A stretch of DNA of 64,000 nucleotides from Cytobacillus stercorigallinarum (GCF_014836495.1 NZ_JACSQT010000004.1:62001-126000), one strand, 5' to 3'; positions 42,233-51,412 are shown, numbered from the stretch's first letter. Numbers and translations: made by a program. Notes: generated by a model from the letters alone, not told the origin.

Positions 42233-43174
42233 ATGAAATTAGTTACTTTCACTTACAATAACAACACGCGTATCGGAGCAGTTACTGAGGGAAATGAAGT
42301 AGTAGACTTAAACTTTGCTTACCAAGCTTTTCTTGAAGCAGAAGGTAAACTACGTTCTGAATTGATTGCTGAAGCATACATTCCAGCACAAATGGAAGGT
42401 TTCCTACAAGGGGGAAATGAAAGCCTTTCCATCGCAAAGGAAATGGTTGATTATGCATTAAATAATCGTGAATCGTTCAAACATCCACTTGTACATGCAT
42501 TTGAAGATGTAAAAATCGAAGCACCTGTAACAAAACCCGGAAAAATCATTTGTGTAGGTCATAATTACCGTGAACATATTGCTGAAATGGGAAGAGAATT
42601 ACCGCCTCATCCAGTAGTGTTTGCTAAATTTGCCAACACAGTTATTGGACCACAAGATGATATTCCTTTCTATCCAATTTCTGAACAATTAGATTATGAA
42701 GCCGAATTTGCTTTTGTTGTAGGTAAAAAAGCTAGAAACGTAGCAAAAGAAGACGCACTCAATTATGTAGCAGGATATACAATCGCTAATGATGTCACTT
42801 ACCGCGATATCCAACGTCGTACGCTTCAATGGTTGCAAGGTAAAACAGTTGAAGGAAGTGCACCAATGGGTCCTTGGTTAATCACTTCTGATGAATTACA
42901 AGATCCATCTGGTTTAGGTGTTCTTTTAACTGTTAATGGCGAAGAAAGACAAAAAACGAATACAGCCAACTTTGTCTTTGATGTTCCAACACTTGTAGAA
43001 TTCTTATCTAACTTAATGACTTTAGAACCTGGTGACATCGTATTAACAGGAACTCCTGGTGGCGTAGGATTCGCTCGTGATCCTCAAGTTTTCTTGAAAG
43101 ATGGCGATGTCGTTCGCATTGAAATAGATAAAGTCGGCGTTCTCGAAAATAAAGTTTCAAAGGTGGAAAAATAA
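42233..43174 (+). CDS. Fumarylpyruvate hydrolase (FAH family)
   Basis: A 313-residue FAH-fold hydrolase from ATG 42233, seven bases after AAAGGGG. Motifs: CVGHNYREHIAEMG, KFANTVIGP, and metal ligands in LDYEAEFAFVVGK and NDVTYRDIQRR, with a later GDIVLTGTPGGVGF. In gentisate degradation this enzyme cleaves fumarylpyruvate to fumarate and pyruvate. It is the first gene of the operon; the next begins three bases after its stop. A role as maleylpyruvate hydrolase is possible if the DinB protein downstream is not an isomerase. Confidence 0.9.
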   Translation: MKLVTFTYNNNTRIGAVTEGNEVVDLNFAYQAFLEAEGKLRSELIAEAYIPAQMEGFLQGGNESLSIAKEMVDYALNNRESFKHPLVHAFEDVKIEAPVTKPGKIICVGHNYREHIAEMGRELPPHPVVFAKFANTVIGPQDDIPFYPISEQLDYEAEFAFVVGKKARNVAKEDALNYVAGYTIANDVTYRDIQRRTLQWLQGKTVEGSAPMGPWLITSDELQDPSGLGVLLTVNGEERQKTNTANFVFDVPTLVEFLSNLMTLEPGDIVLTGTPGGVGFARDPQVFLKDGDVVRIEIDKVGVLENKVSKVEK

Positions 43175-43176
43175 TT

Positions 43177-43674
43177 ATGAGCGAAACGAAAACGATTGAA
43201 CAATCTATTGAATCTATTCAAACATCATTAGATCAAATCATTGAAACCGTTTCAGGATTATCTGAAGAATCCATACGTTGGAATCCAACAGAAGATGAAT
43301 GGTCCATTATGCAAATTATTACTCACTTAAATGAGGCTCTTCCTTATTGGCTAGGTGAAATAGATACAGTTGTAAAGGCCCCTGGTTCCCAATGGGGACG
43401 TGGCTTACAGGACCCTGCTCGCCTCGCAGCAGTAGAAAATACTGAACAACAAATAGTTGAAGACGAATTGAAAAAATTAGCTCTAATCAAACAAGATGTT
43501 CAAACTAAATTATCTGTTTTATCTGCTGACACATTGGCTCAGGAATCACCTCATCGTAACTTTGCCAAATTCGGCAATAAACCTGTATTCTTTATTGTTG
43601 ATCACTTTATCGATGAGCATGCCGCTGGTCATTACAACCAAATTCAACGTAACTTGTCTAAGCTTGCAAAATAA
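43177..43674 (+). CDS. DinB-fold protein, candidate thiol-dependent maleylpyruvate isomerase
   Basis: A 165-residue DinB/YfiT-type four-helix protein. The metal triad typical of the fold is visible as His50 (IITHLNEA), His148 and His152 (DEHAAGHYNQIQ). DinB proteins include mycothiol-dependent maleylpyruvate isomerase of actinobacteria and bacillithiol S-transferases of Firmicutes. Its place between the hydrolase and the ring-cleaving dioxygenase is exactly where an isomerase is needed. I infer a bacillithiol-dependent isomerase; sequence alone does not prove it. The ATG has a modest box (AAAGGTGG). Confidence 0.72.
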   Translation: MSETKTIEQSIESIQTSLDQIIETVSGLSEESIRWNPTEDEWSIMQIITHLNEALPYWLGEIDTVVKAPGSQWGRGLQDPARLAAVENTEQQIVEDELKKLALIKQDVQTKLSVLSADTLAQESPHRNFAKFGNKPVFFIVDHFIDEHAAGHYNQIQRNLSKLAK

Positions 43675-43694
43675 TATTAAGGTGGCGAAATATT

Positions 43695-44804
43695 ATGGCT
43701 GAAAAACATGCATATATGGAGGATCAAGACGTAAAGGACTTTACGAAAGAAATCCAAGAATATCATCTCGGTCCATTATGGGAAGCCATCCCTGCACTGA
43801 TGAACCATACACCAAAACCTCATGCTGTTCCATATTTATGGTCAGATGAGCTTTTAAAGAAGAAATTATCTGAAGCGGCTGAAATCTTCACACCTGATCG
43901 TGGTGGAGAAAGACGCGCGATATACTTTCAAAACCCTGGTTTAACTTATAGACAACCATGGGGATGGGCTTCAACCACTCAAACATTGTATGCTGCTGTG
44001 CAGTTGCTGCTTCCTGGTGAAGTAGCACCTTCACACCGTCACTCTCAAAGTGCTCTGCGCTTTATCACTGATGGAGAAGGGGCTTACACAATTGTTGAAG
44101 GTGAACGGATCTTCATGCAAGAAGGTGACTTCCTTATTACACCGAAGAACCTCTGGCATGGACATGGTCATGTTGGCGATAAACCGATGATTTGGATGGA
44201 TGCCCTTGATATCCCAACCATCTATTCAATCGGGGGTACATTCTTTGAACCATTCCCTCATAAGATTGAAACACCTACTCGTCCAGATAACTTCTCTGAA
44301 CAAAGATACAGTGGTGGAATGGTAAGGCCAATTAATGACCGCTATTCTAGCGTTGCACCACTCGCAAATTACAAGTGGAAACGTACTGAAGATGCGATTA
44401 AAGGATTAACTAAATTTGAGCCAGATCCATATGATGGCTACGCTGTTGAATATATCAATCCGTCAAATGGACAAACAGCTAATCCAACAATGGGTGCCTG
44501 GATGCAATTATTACCAAAAGGCTTCCGTACAAAGGCACATCGACACACACATTCTACCATTTACCAAGTACATCAAGGTTCTGGTTATACAGTAATAAAT
44601 GGTGAACGCTTCGATTGGAAAAAAGGAGATTACTTCTGTATTCCAAACTGGGCATGGCACGAACATGTACCTGCTGAAGATAGCTATCTTTTCTCAGTCA
44701 ACGACCTTCCAATTATGGAGCGATTTGACTTAGAAAAGTCACAAAAGCTTGAAGAAAACAACGGAGAACAAAAAATCACAGGTGAATTTAAAGCTTTCCG
44801 TTAA
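43695..44804 (+). CDS. Gentisate 1,2-dioxygenase (bicupin)
   Basis: A 369-residue protein with two cupin domains. The N-terminal cupin has the iron ligands in PSHRHSQSALRF (His114, His116) and WHGHGH (His155 region). The C-terminal cupin retains KAHRHTHSTIYQVHQG and WHEHVP. This length and the paired HRH motifs are typical of gentisate dioxygenase, which cleaves gentisate between C1 and C2 to maleylpyruvate. Start ATG 43695 follows AAGGTGG. It is the third gene of the operon. A strong hairpin follows, separating it from the hydroxylase gene. Confidence 0.93.
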   Translation: MAEKHAYMEDQDVKDFTKEIQEYHLGPLWEAIPALMNHTPKPHAVPYLWSDELLKKKLSEAAEIFTPDRGGERRAIYFQNPGLTYRQPWGWASTTQTLYAAVQLLLPGEVAPSHRHSQSALRFITDGEGAYTIVEGERIFMQEGDFLITPKNLWHGHGHVGDKPMIWMDALDIPTIYSIGGTFFEPFPHKIETPTRPDNFSEQRYSGGMVRPINDRYSSVAPLANYKWKRTEDAIKGLTKFEPDPYDGYAVEYINPSNGQTANPTMGAWMQLLPKGFRTKAHRHTHSTIYQVHQGSGYTVINGERFDWKKGDYFCIPNWAWHEHVPAEDSYLFSVNDLPIMERFDLEKSQKLEENNGEQKITGEFKAFR

Positions 44805-44810
44805 CTGCAC

Positions 44811-44844
44811 AAGAACAACCGGGTTTCGGCCCGGTTGTTCTTAA
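44811..44844 (+). terminator. Hairpin between dioxygenase and hydroxylase genes
   Basis: AAGAACAACCGGG and CCCGGTTGTTCTT pair perfectly with a short loop. Only a weak T-run follows, so it may attenuate or stabilise mRNA rather than fully stop transcription of the downstream genes. Confidence 0.65.
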
Positions 44845-44925
44845 AAGATTCGAAATATAACAGTAAATGAAAACGCTTATAAAACAGAATATTTATTTTT
44901 TGTAAAACAAAAGGAGGATAATATA

Positions 44926-46137
44926 ATGGCAAACACAGCACAGAATCCATTTATCGTAATCGGCGGAGGAATTGGCGGATTAGCTACTGCACTGGGCGTA
45001 GCTGAAAACCAACAATATGTAAAAGTACTAGAACAAGCTCCTGAATTTGGAGAAGTCGGGGCCGGTATCCAACTAGCAGCCAATGCAACTAATGTCTTGC
45101 AACGCTTAGGAGTAATGGATAAAATCAATGAAATTGCTGTTTTCCCTAAACGTCTTGTCCTTATGGATGCTTTCTCAGGTAAAGAATTATCTGCACTTGA
45201 TTTAGGCGAGGTTTATCAGAAAAGATACGGTGCTCCTTATATTGTATTACACCGCTCTGATCTACATCGTGTGCTTCTCGAAGCTTGTCAGGAAAACCCA
45301 TATATTGAACTTGCGACAAACCAAAGAATTACGACAACAGAAGAAAACGATCAAGGGATAACTGTTAAAGCAGAAAACGGTGATGTTCATAAAGGAATCG
45401 CAGTAATCGGTGCAGATGGTCTATGGTCTAATGTTCGGAAAATGTTCTCTGATGACCAACCTGTATGTTCCGGATATGTTGCTTATCGTGGGGCCATCCC
45501 GATTGAAGAAGTGAAAACCTCTATTGGAGCTATGGATGACGTCTATATGTGGATTGGACCAGATCTTCACTTAGTACAATATCCAGTTCGTCGTGGTGAA
45601 CTTTATAACCAAGTCGTTGTATTCAAAAGTAAAAACTACCGTCCTGAAATTGAAAAGACAGAAGATTGGGGCACTCCGGAAGAAATGGACGCTGTGTTCG
45701 CTGGTTCATGTGAATTAGTGCAAAACGCAATTTCATTTATCTCTCGTCAAAAACGTTGGCCAATGTTCGATCGCTTACCAATTGAAAACTGGACGCAAGG
45801 TCACATTACGCTAACTGGGGATGCCGCTCACCCAATGCTACAATATCTTGCTCAAGGTGCTTGCCAAGCGCTTGAAGATGCTGCATACATGTCAGATATG
45901 CTCAGTGAACATGGTGAAGATATCCCTGCAGCATTTGCAGCGTTCCAAAAAGAAAGACAACCGCGAACAGCCTATGTCCAAGGTTCTGCACGGACATGGG
46001 GTGAAATTATTCACAATACAACAAACGAAGGTATTTTACTTAGAAACATTATTTTAGGAAAAAGACAATCAAATGACTTTGAATTTGTCGATCAATTCCA
46101 TGGCTATAATAAAAATGCAAAACTAATTGAAGCTTAA
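44926..46137 (+). CDS. 3-Hydroxybenzoate 6-hydroxylase-type FAD monooxygenase
   Basis: A 403-residue single-component flavoprotein hydroxylase. FAD motifs: IGGGIGGLATALGVAE at the N-terminus, a DG motif in VIGADGLWSNVR, and GDAAHPMLQYLAQGACQALEDA. These fit 3-hydroxybenzoate 6-hydroxylase and salicylate hydroxylase. In this operon, 6-hydroxylation of 3-hydroxybenzoate to gentisate is the fitting reaction. The start ATG follows AAGGAGGATA. Salicylate 5-hydroxylation is a less likely alternative because those systems are usually multicomponent. Confidence 0.88.
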   Translation: MANTAQNPFIVIGGGIGGLATALGVAENQQYVKVLEQAPEFGEVGAGIQLAANATNVLQRLGVMDKINEIAVFPKRLVLMDAFSGKELSALDLGEVYQKRYGAPYIVLHRSDLHRVLLEACQENPYIELATNQRITTTEENDQGITVKAENGDVHKGIAVIGADGLWSNVRKMFSDDQPVCSGYVAYRGAIPIEEVKTSIGAMDDVYMWIGPDLHLVQYPVRRGELYNQVVVFKSKNYRPEIEKTEDWGTPEEMDAVFAGSCELVQNAISFISRQKRWPMFDRLPIENWTQGHITLTGDAAHPMLQYLAQGACQALEDAAYMSDMLSEHGEDIPAAFAAFQKERQPRTAYVQGSARTWGEIIHNTTNEGILLRNIILGKRQSNDFEFVDQFHGYNKNAKLIEA

Positions 46138-46256
46138 GACCGTTCTCCATAAAGTCATCATTAATGGTCTCATCTGGAGAAGAAAGGCTTGATCCTTTCT
46201 TCTCTCTTTTCATATATGTGTAAGCGATTGCAACTTCTAATTAATGGGGGTAACCA

Positions 46257-47609
46257 ATGAACAAAATAAACACAGCGGAAGTGATTAATAATAGTAAGTT
46301 TAATCGGTTTCATTTTGGCTTACTTGCCTGGAGCTTCCTTATTATTCTCTTTGATGGCTATGATTTGGTTGTTTATGGTACAGCCGTACCAGTTTTAATT
46401 GAAGAATGGGGATTAAGTTCTGTCCAAGCTGGAGCCATGAGTAGTTATGGATTATTAGGGATGATGTTTGGTGCCATCTTTTTTGGTATTCTCGCGGATA
46501 AAATGGGAAGAAAAAATGTGATTGCCATTTCACTCATTCTTTTTAGCTTATTTACGTTTCTTTGTGGATTTGCCTCTTCACCTACAACCTTCTCTGTTTA
46601 TCGTTTCATTGCTGGTTTAGGTTTAGGTGGAATTATGCCTAACGTTATTGCCTTATTGACAGACTATGCGCCTACAAAAATGAAAAGTATGGCTGTCTCC
46701 ATTGTATTATGTGGATACTCTTTTGGTGGGATGCTTGCACCGATTCTAGGAATCTTCGTTATGCCTAAACTCGGTTGGGAATCGATTTTCTGGTTTGCTG
46801 GCCTACCTTTATTACTGTTACCTTTTATATACAAATTTTTACCTGAATCTTCAGCCCATTTAATTAAGAAAAATAAGAAACAAGAGCTATTATCTGTGTT
46901 GCGTAAAGTGAACCCTGCACAAAAAATGGATGAAAGCACAGAATTCTTCCTACAAGTCCAAGAGGAAAACAAAGTCCCTGTTGTCGGACTTTTCAAAAAT
47001 AACCGCGGTCTAAGTACCGTCATGTTCTGGATTGCCTTTTTCATGTGCTTATTAATGGTTTATGGCCTAAATACTTGGTTACCGAATTTAATGATTGAAG
47101 CAGGCTATGCCTTAAATTCCAGCCTTGCCTTCCTTATTACACTACAAGGTGGAGCCATTGTTGGTACACTCATTATTGGCTGGCTTTGTGATAAATACGG
47201 TTCAAAGAAAATGCTCGTTCCATTATATGCCCTTGGTGCAGTAAGCTTAACATTACTTGGATTTGGCGGCAGTGAATTATTCATTTATATACTCGTTGCT
47301 ATAGCTGGTGCTAGTACAATCGGTGCCCAAAACCTTGTACAAGCTTATGTCTCTCAATATTATCCTCCGAATATCCGGTCCACAGCATTAGGAATGGCTT
47401 CAGGAATTGGGAGATTCGGCGGCATGCTTGGGCCACTGCTCGGCGGATTCTTATTAACAGCTGCTCTCCCTATTCATATGAACTTTATCGCATTTGCGAT
47501 TCCAGGGTTGATTGCTGCAATTGCCTTAGCTCTCGTGCCGATTAAACGGGCCTATAAGCCTGAAGCTGCTTTGGTAAAAGAGGATGAAACGATGAAAGTT
47601 GCTAATTAA
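46257..47609 (+). CDS. Aromatic acid:H+ symporter (MFS, AAHS family)
   Basis: A 450-residue, 12-helix transporter. The AAHS signature is seen in helix 1 (FDGYDLVVYGTAVPVL), and motif A reads GILADKMGRKN between helices 2 and 3. The relatives PcaK and BenK import 4-hydroxybenzoate and benzoate. In this cluster it most likely imports 3-hydroxybenzoate or gentisate by proton symport. ATG 46257 follows GGGGGT. A terminator follows, closing the cluster. Confidence 0.92.
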   Translation: MNKINTAEVINNSKFNRFHFGLLAWSFLIILFDGYDLVVYGTAVPVLIEEWGLSSVQAGAMSSYGLLGMMFGAIFFGILADKMGRKNVIAISLILFSLFTFLCGFASSPTTFSVYRFIAGLGLGGIMPNVIALLTDYAPTKMKSMAVSIVLCGYSFGGMLAPILGIFVMPKLGWESIFWFAGLPLLLLPFIYKFLPESSAHLIKKNKKQELLSVLRKVNPAQKMDESTEFFLQVQEENKVPVVGLFKNNRGLSTVMFWIAFFMCLLMVYGLNTWLPNLMIEAGYALNSSLAFLITLQGGAIVGTLIIGWLCDKYGSKKMLVPLYALGAVSLTLLGFGGSELFIYILVAIAGASTIGAQNLVQAYVSQYYPPNIRSTALGMASGIGRFGGMLGPLLGGFLLTAALPIHMNFIAFAIPGLIAAIALALVPIKRAYKPEAALVKEDETMKVAN

Positions 47610-47620
47610 TTGAGATGTAA

Positions 47621-47652
47621 AAAAAAGAGCCATCTATTTTGGCTCTTTTCAT
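47621..47652 (+). terminator. Bidirectional terminator closing the gentisate cluster
   Basis: AAAAGAGCC and GGCTCTTTT stem with A- and T-runs on both sides, between converging genes. Confidence 0.88.
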
Positions 47653-47660
47653 TTTCCTAG

Positions 47661-48539
47661 TTATCTATGGAAAAAGCTTTCTAATTCCCTTATCACTTCA
47701 TCCACTTCTTCTATGACAAACGCATGGCCTGCATCTAATTCTCTAAAAATGACATTAACGCCAGACTGCTTTAAATCCTGTAATAATGTAGTCGTCATTT
47801 CCCTTGTCGTTAAGACATCCTTATTTCCCCACATTAGAAAAGTCTCTGCTTTAATATTGTTTATTTCTCCTGTTCCTGCAGCTATTTCATTATCAATATC
47901 AGTTATATTAAACACATTAGCTGCATGAGCAACATCCATGATATTCCTTTGTTGTATGGCTGCTTCTATATATCTTTCAAACCGTTCCCCTAATACCTGC
48001 CTGCCTTTAACAAACATCAACTGTTCCATCGCTTCGGTGAAAAATGGCAACTCTTTCATCTTCTGTGCTTCTACCAACCGATTTAACATTGGATCTTTTT
48101 CTATTGTCTCTCTTGTTTGATAGCGCTGATTGTTTTCATCATAGGCTGGATAACCACCGGCTGGCATGGAGGCGAGCAAAACCATTTTTTCAACAAGATT
48201 TGGATACATGGCTGCAAATTGCATCGCAATACCACCCCCATTTGACCAACCGATGATTGTTATTTTATTTAAAGAAAAATGATCACAAAATAATTTCAAA
48301 TCATAAGCGAATGTCTTAAAATCCTCTATTGGTTGATTGTAAGTAGATAGGCCATAACCTCTTAAATCCGGGGCATAGACCGTATACTTTGAAGGTATTT
48401 TCTCTAAAAATACGTCCCAATGATTCGCTGAGGCATAATTGCCATGAACGAGAAGAAGAACTTTCTCTCCCCCATCCTTTTTCAGATAATCATACACTTC
48501 ACCATTACTTAACATGCATTCCACTTCAAACACCCCCAC
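47661..48539 (-). CDS. Alpha/beta hydrolase
   Basis: About 292 residues with the alpha/beta-hydrolase fold. The oxyanion region is LLVHGNYASANHWD, the nucleophile elbow is IIGWSNGGGIAMQ (Ser), an acid is in WGNKDVLTT, and the histidine is in LDAGHAFVIEE. GTG starts at 48539 and 48533 are both possible after AAGGAG. It converges on the gentisate cluster but is outside it and has no obvious ester substrate. Such proteins include esterases, lactonases and C-C hydrolases; the exact activity is unknown. Confidence 0.85.
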   Translation of the reverse strand: MGVFEVECMLSNGEVYDYLKKDGGEKVLLLVHGNYASANHWDVFLEKIPSKYTVYAPDLRGYGLSTYNQPIEDFKTFAYDLKLFCDHFSLNKITIIGWSNGGGIAMQFAAMYPNLVEKMVLLASMPAGGYPAYDENNQRYQTRETIEKDPMLNRLVEAQKMKELPFFTEAMEQLMFVKGRQVLGERFERYIEAAIQQRNIMDVAHAANVFNITDIDNEIAAGTGEINNIKAETFLMWGNKDVLTTREMTTTLLQDLKQSGVNVIFRELDAGHAFVIEEVDEVIRELESFFHR

Positions 48540-48625
48540 TTTTCTCCTTCAAGCCTCTCATACTATTCGATCTCAGCTCTCTTTATTCCTTTTTATGTTA
48601 AAATTCTAATAAAAGGAGAGATTCT

Positions 48626-48970
48626 ATGAACATTGAACTCACACGCTTTAAAGTAAAAAAAGGGAAAACAAAAGCTGTAGATGAATGGTTACAATTCCTC
48701 AATCATCATATGGAAGAAGTACTCCTCACACTTGAAGGAGAAAAAATGTATATTGAAACGATTTTTCGTGAAGTACAAAACGAAGATGAATATCTTTACT
48801 GGTATTCTGTACAAGGTAGAGGCGGAGTTGAAGTGACTGAATCGACTCACTGGGTAGATAAAAAACATCTCCAATATTGGCAAGAGTGTATAGATGAAAC
48901 CTACCAACCGGTTAATTTAAATACAGAAGTCGTTATGATCCCAGAGAAAATCAGAGCAAATATGAAGTAG
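48626..48970 (+). CDS. DUF6176 family protein
   Basis: A 114-residue soluble protein starting after AAAGGAGAG. The sequence (ELTRFKVKKGKTKAVDEWLQ, EKMYIETIFREVQNEDEYLY, STHWVDKKHLQYWQECI) fits the small DUF6176 group, whose pattern recalls dimeric alpha-beta barrel monooxygenase-like folds. There are no cysteine or metal motifs beyond scattered histidines. It is monocistronic and lies between divergent and convergent genes. Function unknown. Confidence 0.72.
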   Translation: MNIELTRFKVKKGKTKAVDEWLQFLNHHMEEVLLTLEGEKMYIETIFREVQNEDEYLYWYSVQGRGGVEVTESTHWVDKKHLQYWQECIDETYQPVNLNTEVVMIPEKIRANMK

Positions 48971-48980
48971 CTTAAATAGA

Positions 48981-49310
48981 CTAAGCACTTTTCATCTTCC
49001 GTCCATATAAGAGGAATGAAATGAACCCTAATATGGTATAAACTATAACAGCATTCACCATACTACCTACCTCAAACCAATATGAAACCGACATCATTAT
49101 CGCAGCAGATGAAAAGATAAAGCCTATGATCATCTGCTTTTTTAAGCGGGCGCAAATGATACCTTGGATAATAAAGGCTAGCGGAAACAGGACATAAATC
49201 CCTAATAATAAAATTTTGCTAAACGGAAAAAATGAACATATCCATGTGAATATAAACATACATATTGCGGGTAATAAAACTCGAAAAAACATCTTCATGT
49301 CAGCGTTCAT
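48981..49310 (-). CDS. Small four-helix membrane protein, downstream partner
   Basis: About 109 residues from ATG 49310, which overlaps the upstream gene's stop as ATGA. The frame is open further upstream but that part lies inside the neighbour. Four hydrophobic segments fill most of the sequence (LLPAICMFIFTWICSFF, ILLLGIYVLFPLAFIIQGIIC, and two more), and the C-terminus is basic (YGRKMKSA). No family is recognised. Together with the upstream membrane protein it forms a translationally coupled pair under a palindromic operator. Confidence 0.65.
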   Translation of the reverse strand: MNADMKMFFRVLLPAICMFIFTWICSFFPFSKILLLGIYVLFPLAFIIQGIICARLKKQMIIGFIFSSAAIMMSVSYWFEVGSMVNAVIVYTILGFISFLLYGRKMKSA

Positions 49311-49621
49311 CCCCTTCTTTTTACAGACAATATGATAGCCTTCCACCAATACCACAACAAAACAAGATAACCAAAGACACTATACAAGGCCCATAGTGCA
49401 CCATCAGCAAGCTCATGAAGGAAAAACTCCCCTTCATTCATTTCTTCACCGCGACCAATAGCATTGAAAATAGAAATAAAAGGGATTGTTAGAACAAAAA
49501 AGATGACAAACAATGCTGTTTTTCTACTTCGTTTCCTCCATAACATTCTTAACGCCATCAAAAATGAAATAAACAAAGAGAGGTAATACAATAACCAAAA
49601 CCATAACGGTAAACTCACCAT
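49307..49621 (-). CDS. Small membrane protein, first gene of an operator-controlled pair
   Basis: About 104 residues from ATG 49621, six bases after GAGGGG. Three hydrophobic segments are visible, separated by a basic loop (MLWRKRSRKTALF) and an acidic loop (GRGEEMNEGEFF). I do not recognise it. The pair with the following gene might be a small transporter, immunity or sensor module. A strong palindrome lies 20 bp upstream. Confidence 0.65.
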   Translation of the reverse strand: MVSLPLWFWLLYYLSLFISFLMALRMLWRKRSRKTALFVIFFVLTIPFISIFNAIGRGEEMNEGEFFLHELADGALWALYSVFGYLVLLWYWWKAIILSVKRRG

Positions 49622-49640
49622 AAACATCCCCTCGCCCCTT

Positions 49641-49664
49641 TTTTAGTGTAATACTACACTAAAA
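49641..49664. promoter_or_regulatory. GntR/YtrA-like palindromic operator
   Basis: TTTTAGTGTA-atac-TACACTAAAA is a perfect 10-bp-arm dyad. AGTGTA/TACACT arms resemble those bound by YtrA-type GntR repressors. No GntR gene is nearby. Confidence 0.6.
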
Positions 49665-49776
49665 GTAATTTACTGTAAATATTTTCTTTTCAAATTCACC
49701 ACTTTTTATTAGGCGCATACACTAATCGATATAACACCTGCCGCAAAAATCATGCTTAATAAAGTGAGGAAAAATC

Positions 49777-50376
49777 ATGAGATTCAGCTTTTTATCCCCA
49801 GTTTATAACGGTGAACAATGGGTTCGTTTGATGCTAGACAGCATTCCAAAAGAATATGCCGATGAAATCATTGTTTGTGACGACGGCTCAACCGATCAAA
49901 CATTAGCGATGTTAAAAGAATATCAACAACAATACCCTCAACTAAAAATCTTAGAAAATGGGGAAAATCGTGGCGCTAGCTATTCATATAATCGTTGTAT
50001 CGAAGCCGCAACTGGAGATTATATTGCCATTATTGATAGCGATGATATTTATTTACCAACCATTCGCGAAGTACTCGCGAAAATAGATGGTGAGTACGAC
50101 ATTTATTATTACAGCATGATGACAAAGGATGGTCAGCTCTTTCAAGCAACGGAAGACAATTATCGTGAATGGTGTGGGCAATTTAGAATTATGAGGAGAA
50201 GCTGTGTGGGCGAGGCGAGATTTTCAGAAAGACCGGATATGGCGGGAGACTGTGATTTTCATCAAGCACTCTTAGTCCAAAACCCTTCTGTGCACATAAC
50301 AGGGATTATCGCTTATTGGTATAACTACCCACGAGTAAACTCTGAATATTATTTATACTATTTTGGATTAAAGTAA
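49777..50376 (+). CDS. Family 2 glycosyltransferase (short)
   Basis: A 199-residue GT-A fold protein. The nucleotide-sugar binding start is SFLSPVYNGEQWV, the first acidic motif is VCDDGSTDQTLAML, and the DxD motif is IDSDDIY. A short C-terminal region (about 80 residues) follows and the gene ends without an obvious break, so it is a compact form rather than a clear truncation. A weak GTGAGG precedes the ATG. It lies 40 bp upstream of the UDP-GlcNAc dehydratase gene and is likely co-transcribed. The acceptor is unknown. Confidence 0.82.
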   Translation: MRFSFLSPVYNGEQWVRLMLDSIPKEYADEIIVCDDGSTDQTLAMLKEYQQQYPQLKILENGENRGASYSYNRCIEAATGDYIAIIDSDDIYLPTIREVLAKIDGEYDIYYYSMMTKDGQLFQATEDNYREWCGQFRIMRRSCVGEARFSERPDMAGDCDFHQALLVQNPSVHITGIIAYWYNYPRVNSEYYLYYFGLK

Positions 50377-50416
50377 GGCCATTTTGGTAAATAACAGAAA
50401 GGTGCGTTCCATACTT

Positions 50417-51412
50417 ATGTTTAATAATAAAACGCTATTAATTACAGGTGGAACCGGCTCGTTTGGCCATGTCGTGTTAGAACGGTTTTTGCATAGTGAA
50501 ATAAAAGAAATACGCATCTTTTCTCGTGATGAAAAAAAACAAGACGATATGCAAAAACAGTACGGCGATGCAAGAATCTCCTTTATCCTCGGCGATGTTC
50601 GGGATATGAGTACTTTAATACCAGCTGTAGACGGGGTTGATTATATTTTCCACGCAGCAGCCTTAAAACAAGTACCCTCATGTGAGTCACATCCACTTGA
50701 AGCAGTGAAAACGAATATACTTGGCACCGATCATGTATTAAGTGCAGGCATACAGGCAGGGGTGAAGAAAATTGTCTGTCTATCAACAGACAAAGCAGCC
50801 TATCCAATTAATGCAATGGGAATGTCTAAAGCTTTAATGGAAAAAACATTTATCGCTAAATCGAGACAAGCTAATGCACGTGGTACCATTATATGTGGCA
50901 CAAGATACGGAAATGTCATGGCATCACGGGGATCAATCATCCCGCTACTTATAGAACAAGTAAAGGCCGGAAAGCCGCTAACTGTTACGCATCCTTTAAT
51001 GACCCGTTTTATGATGAGTTTAGATGAGGCAGTCGAACTTGTATTGTACGCTTTTGAGAAGGCTTGTAATGGGGATATTATGGTACAAAAATCACCTGCA
51101 GCCTATATTACAGATTTAGCACAAGCGATTAAAGAACTTTTTCACGTTAATCTTCCTTTAGAATTAATTGGCACACGCCCAGGAGAAAAGCTCTATGAAG
51201 TGCTACTAACAAAAGAAGAAGCAGCAAAAGCCATTGATCTTGAAGGCTTCTATCGCATTCCTCGAGATACAAGAATAGAAACTGATACAAACTCTGTAGA
51301 AGAATATCACTCCAATAATACGTATCGTCTCTCTGTAGCTGAACTAAAAGAAAAACTACAATCATTATCCTATGTTCAAAAAGAGCTACAAAAATGGAAA
51401 AGGTTAAAGTAA
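50417..51412 (+). CDS. UDP-N-acetylglucosamine 4,6-dehydratase-type SDR (CapE/WbjB-like)
   Basis: A 331-residue extended SDR. The NAD(P)-binding motif is TGGTGSFG. Active-site segments are FHAAALKQVPSCE and STDKAAYPINAMGMSKALMEK, the latter matching the CapE/WbjB form in which Met replaces the usual Tyr in MxxxK. The GTRPGEKLYEVL region is also conserved. These enzymes make 4-keto-6-deoxy hexosamines for capsule, O-antigen or glycan synthesis. ATG 50417 is chosen by family start; the AAAGGTG box is 12 bases away. Only a short glycosyltransferase accompanies it, so it is not part of a full polysaccharide locus. Confidence 0.88.
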   Translation: MFNNKTLLITGGTGSFGHVVLERFLHSEIKEIRIFSRDEKKQDDMQKQYGDARISFILGDVRDMSTLIPAVDGVDYIFHAAALKQVPSCESHPLEAVKTNILGTDHVLSAGIQAGVKKIVCLSTDKAAYPINAMGMSKALMEKTFIAKSRQANARGTIICGTRYGNVMASRGSIIPLLIEQVKAGKPLTVTHPLMTRFMMSLDEAVELVLYAFEKACNGDIMVQKSPAAYITDLAQAIKELFHVNLPLELIGTRPGEKLYEVLLTKEEAAKAIDLEGFYRIPRDTRIETDTNSVEEYHSNNTYRLSVAELKEKLQSLSYVQKELQKWKRLK

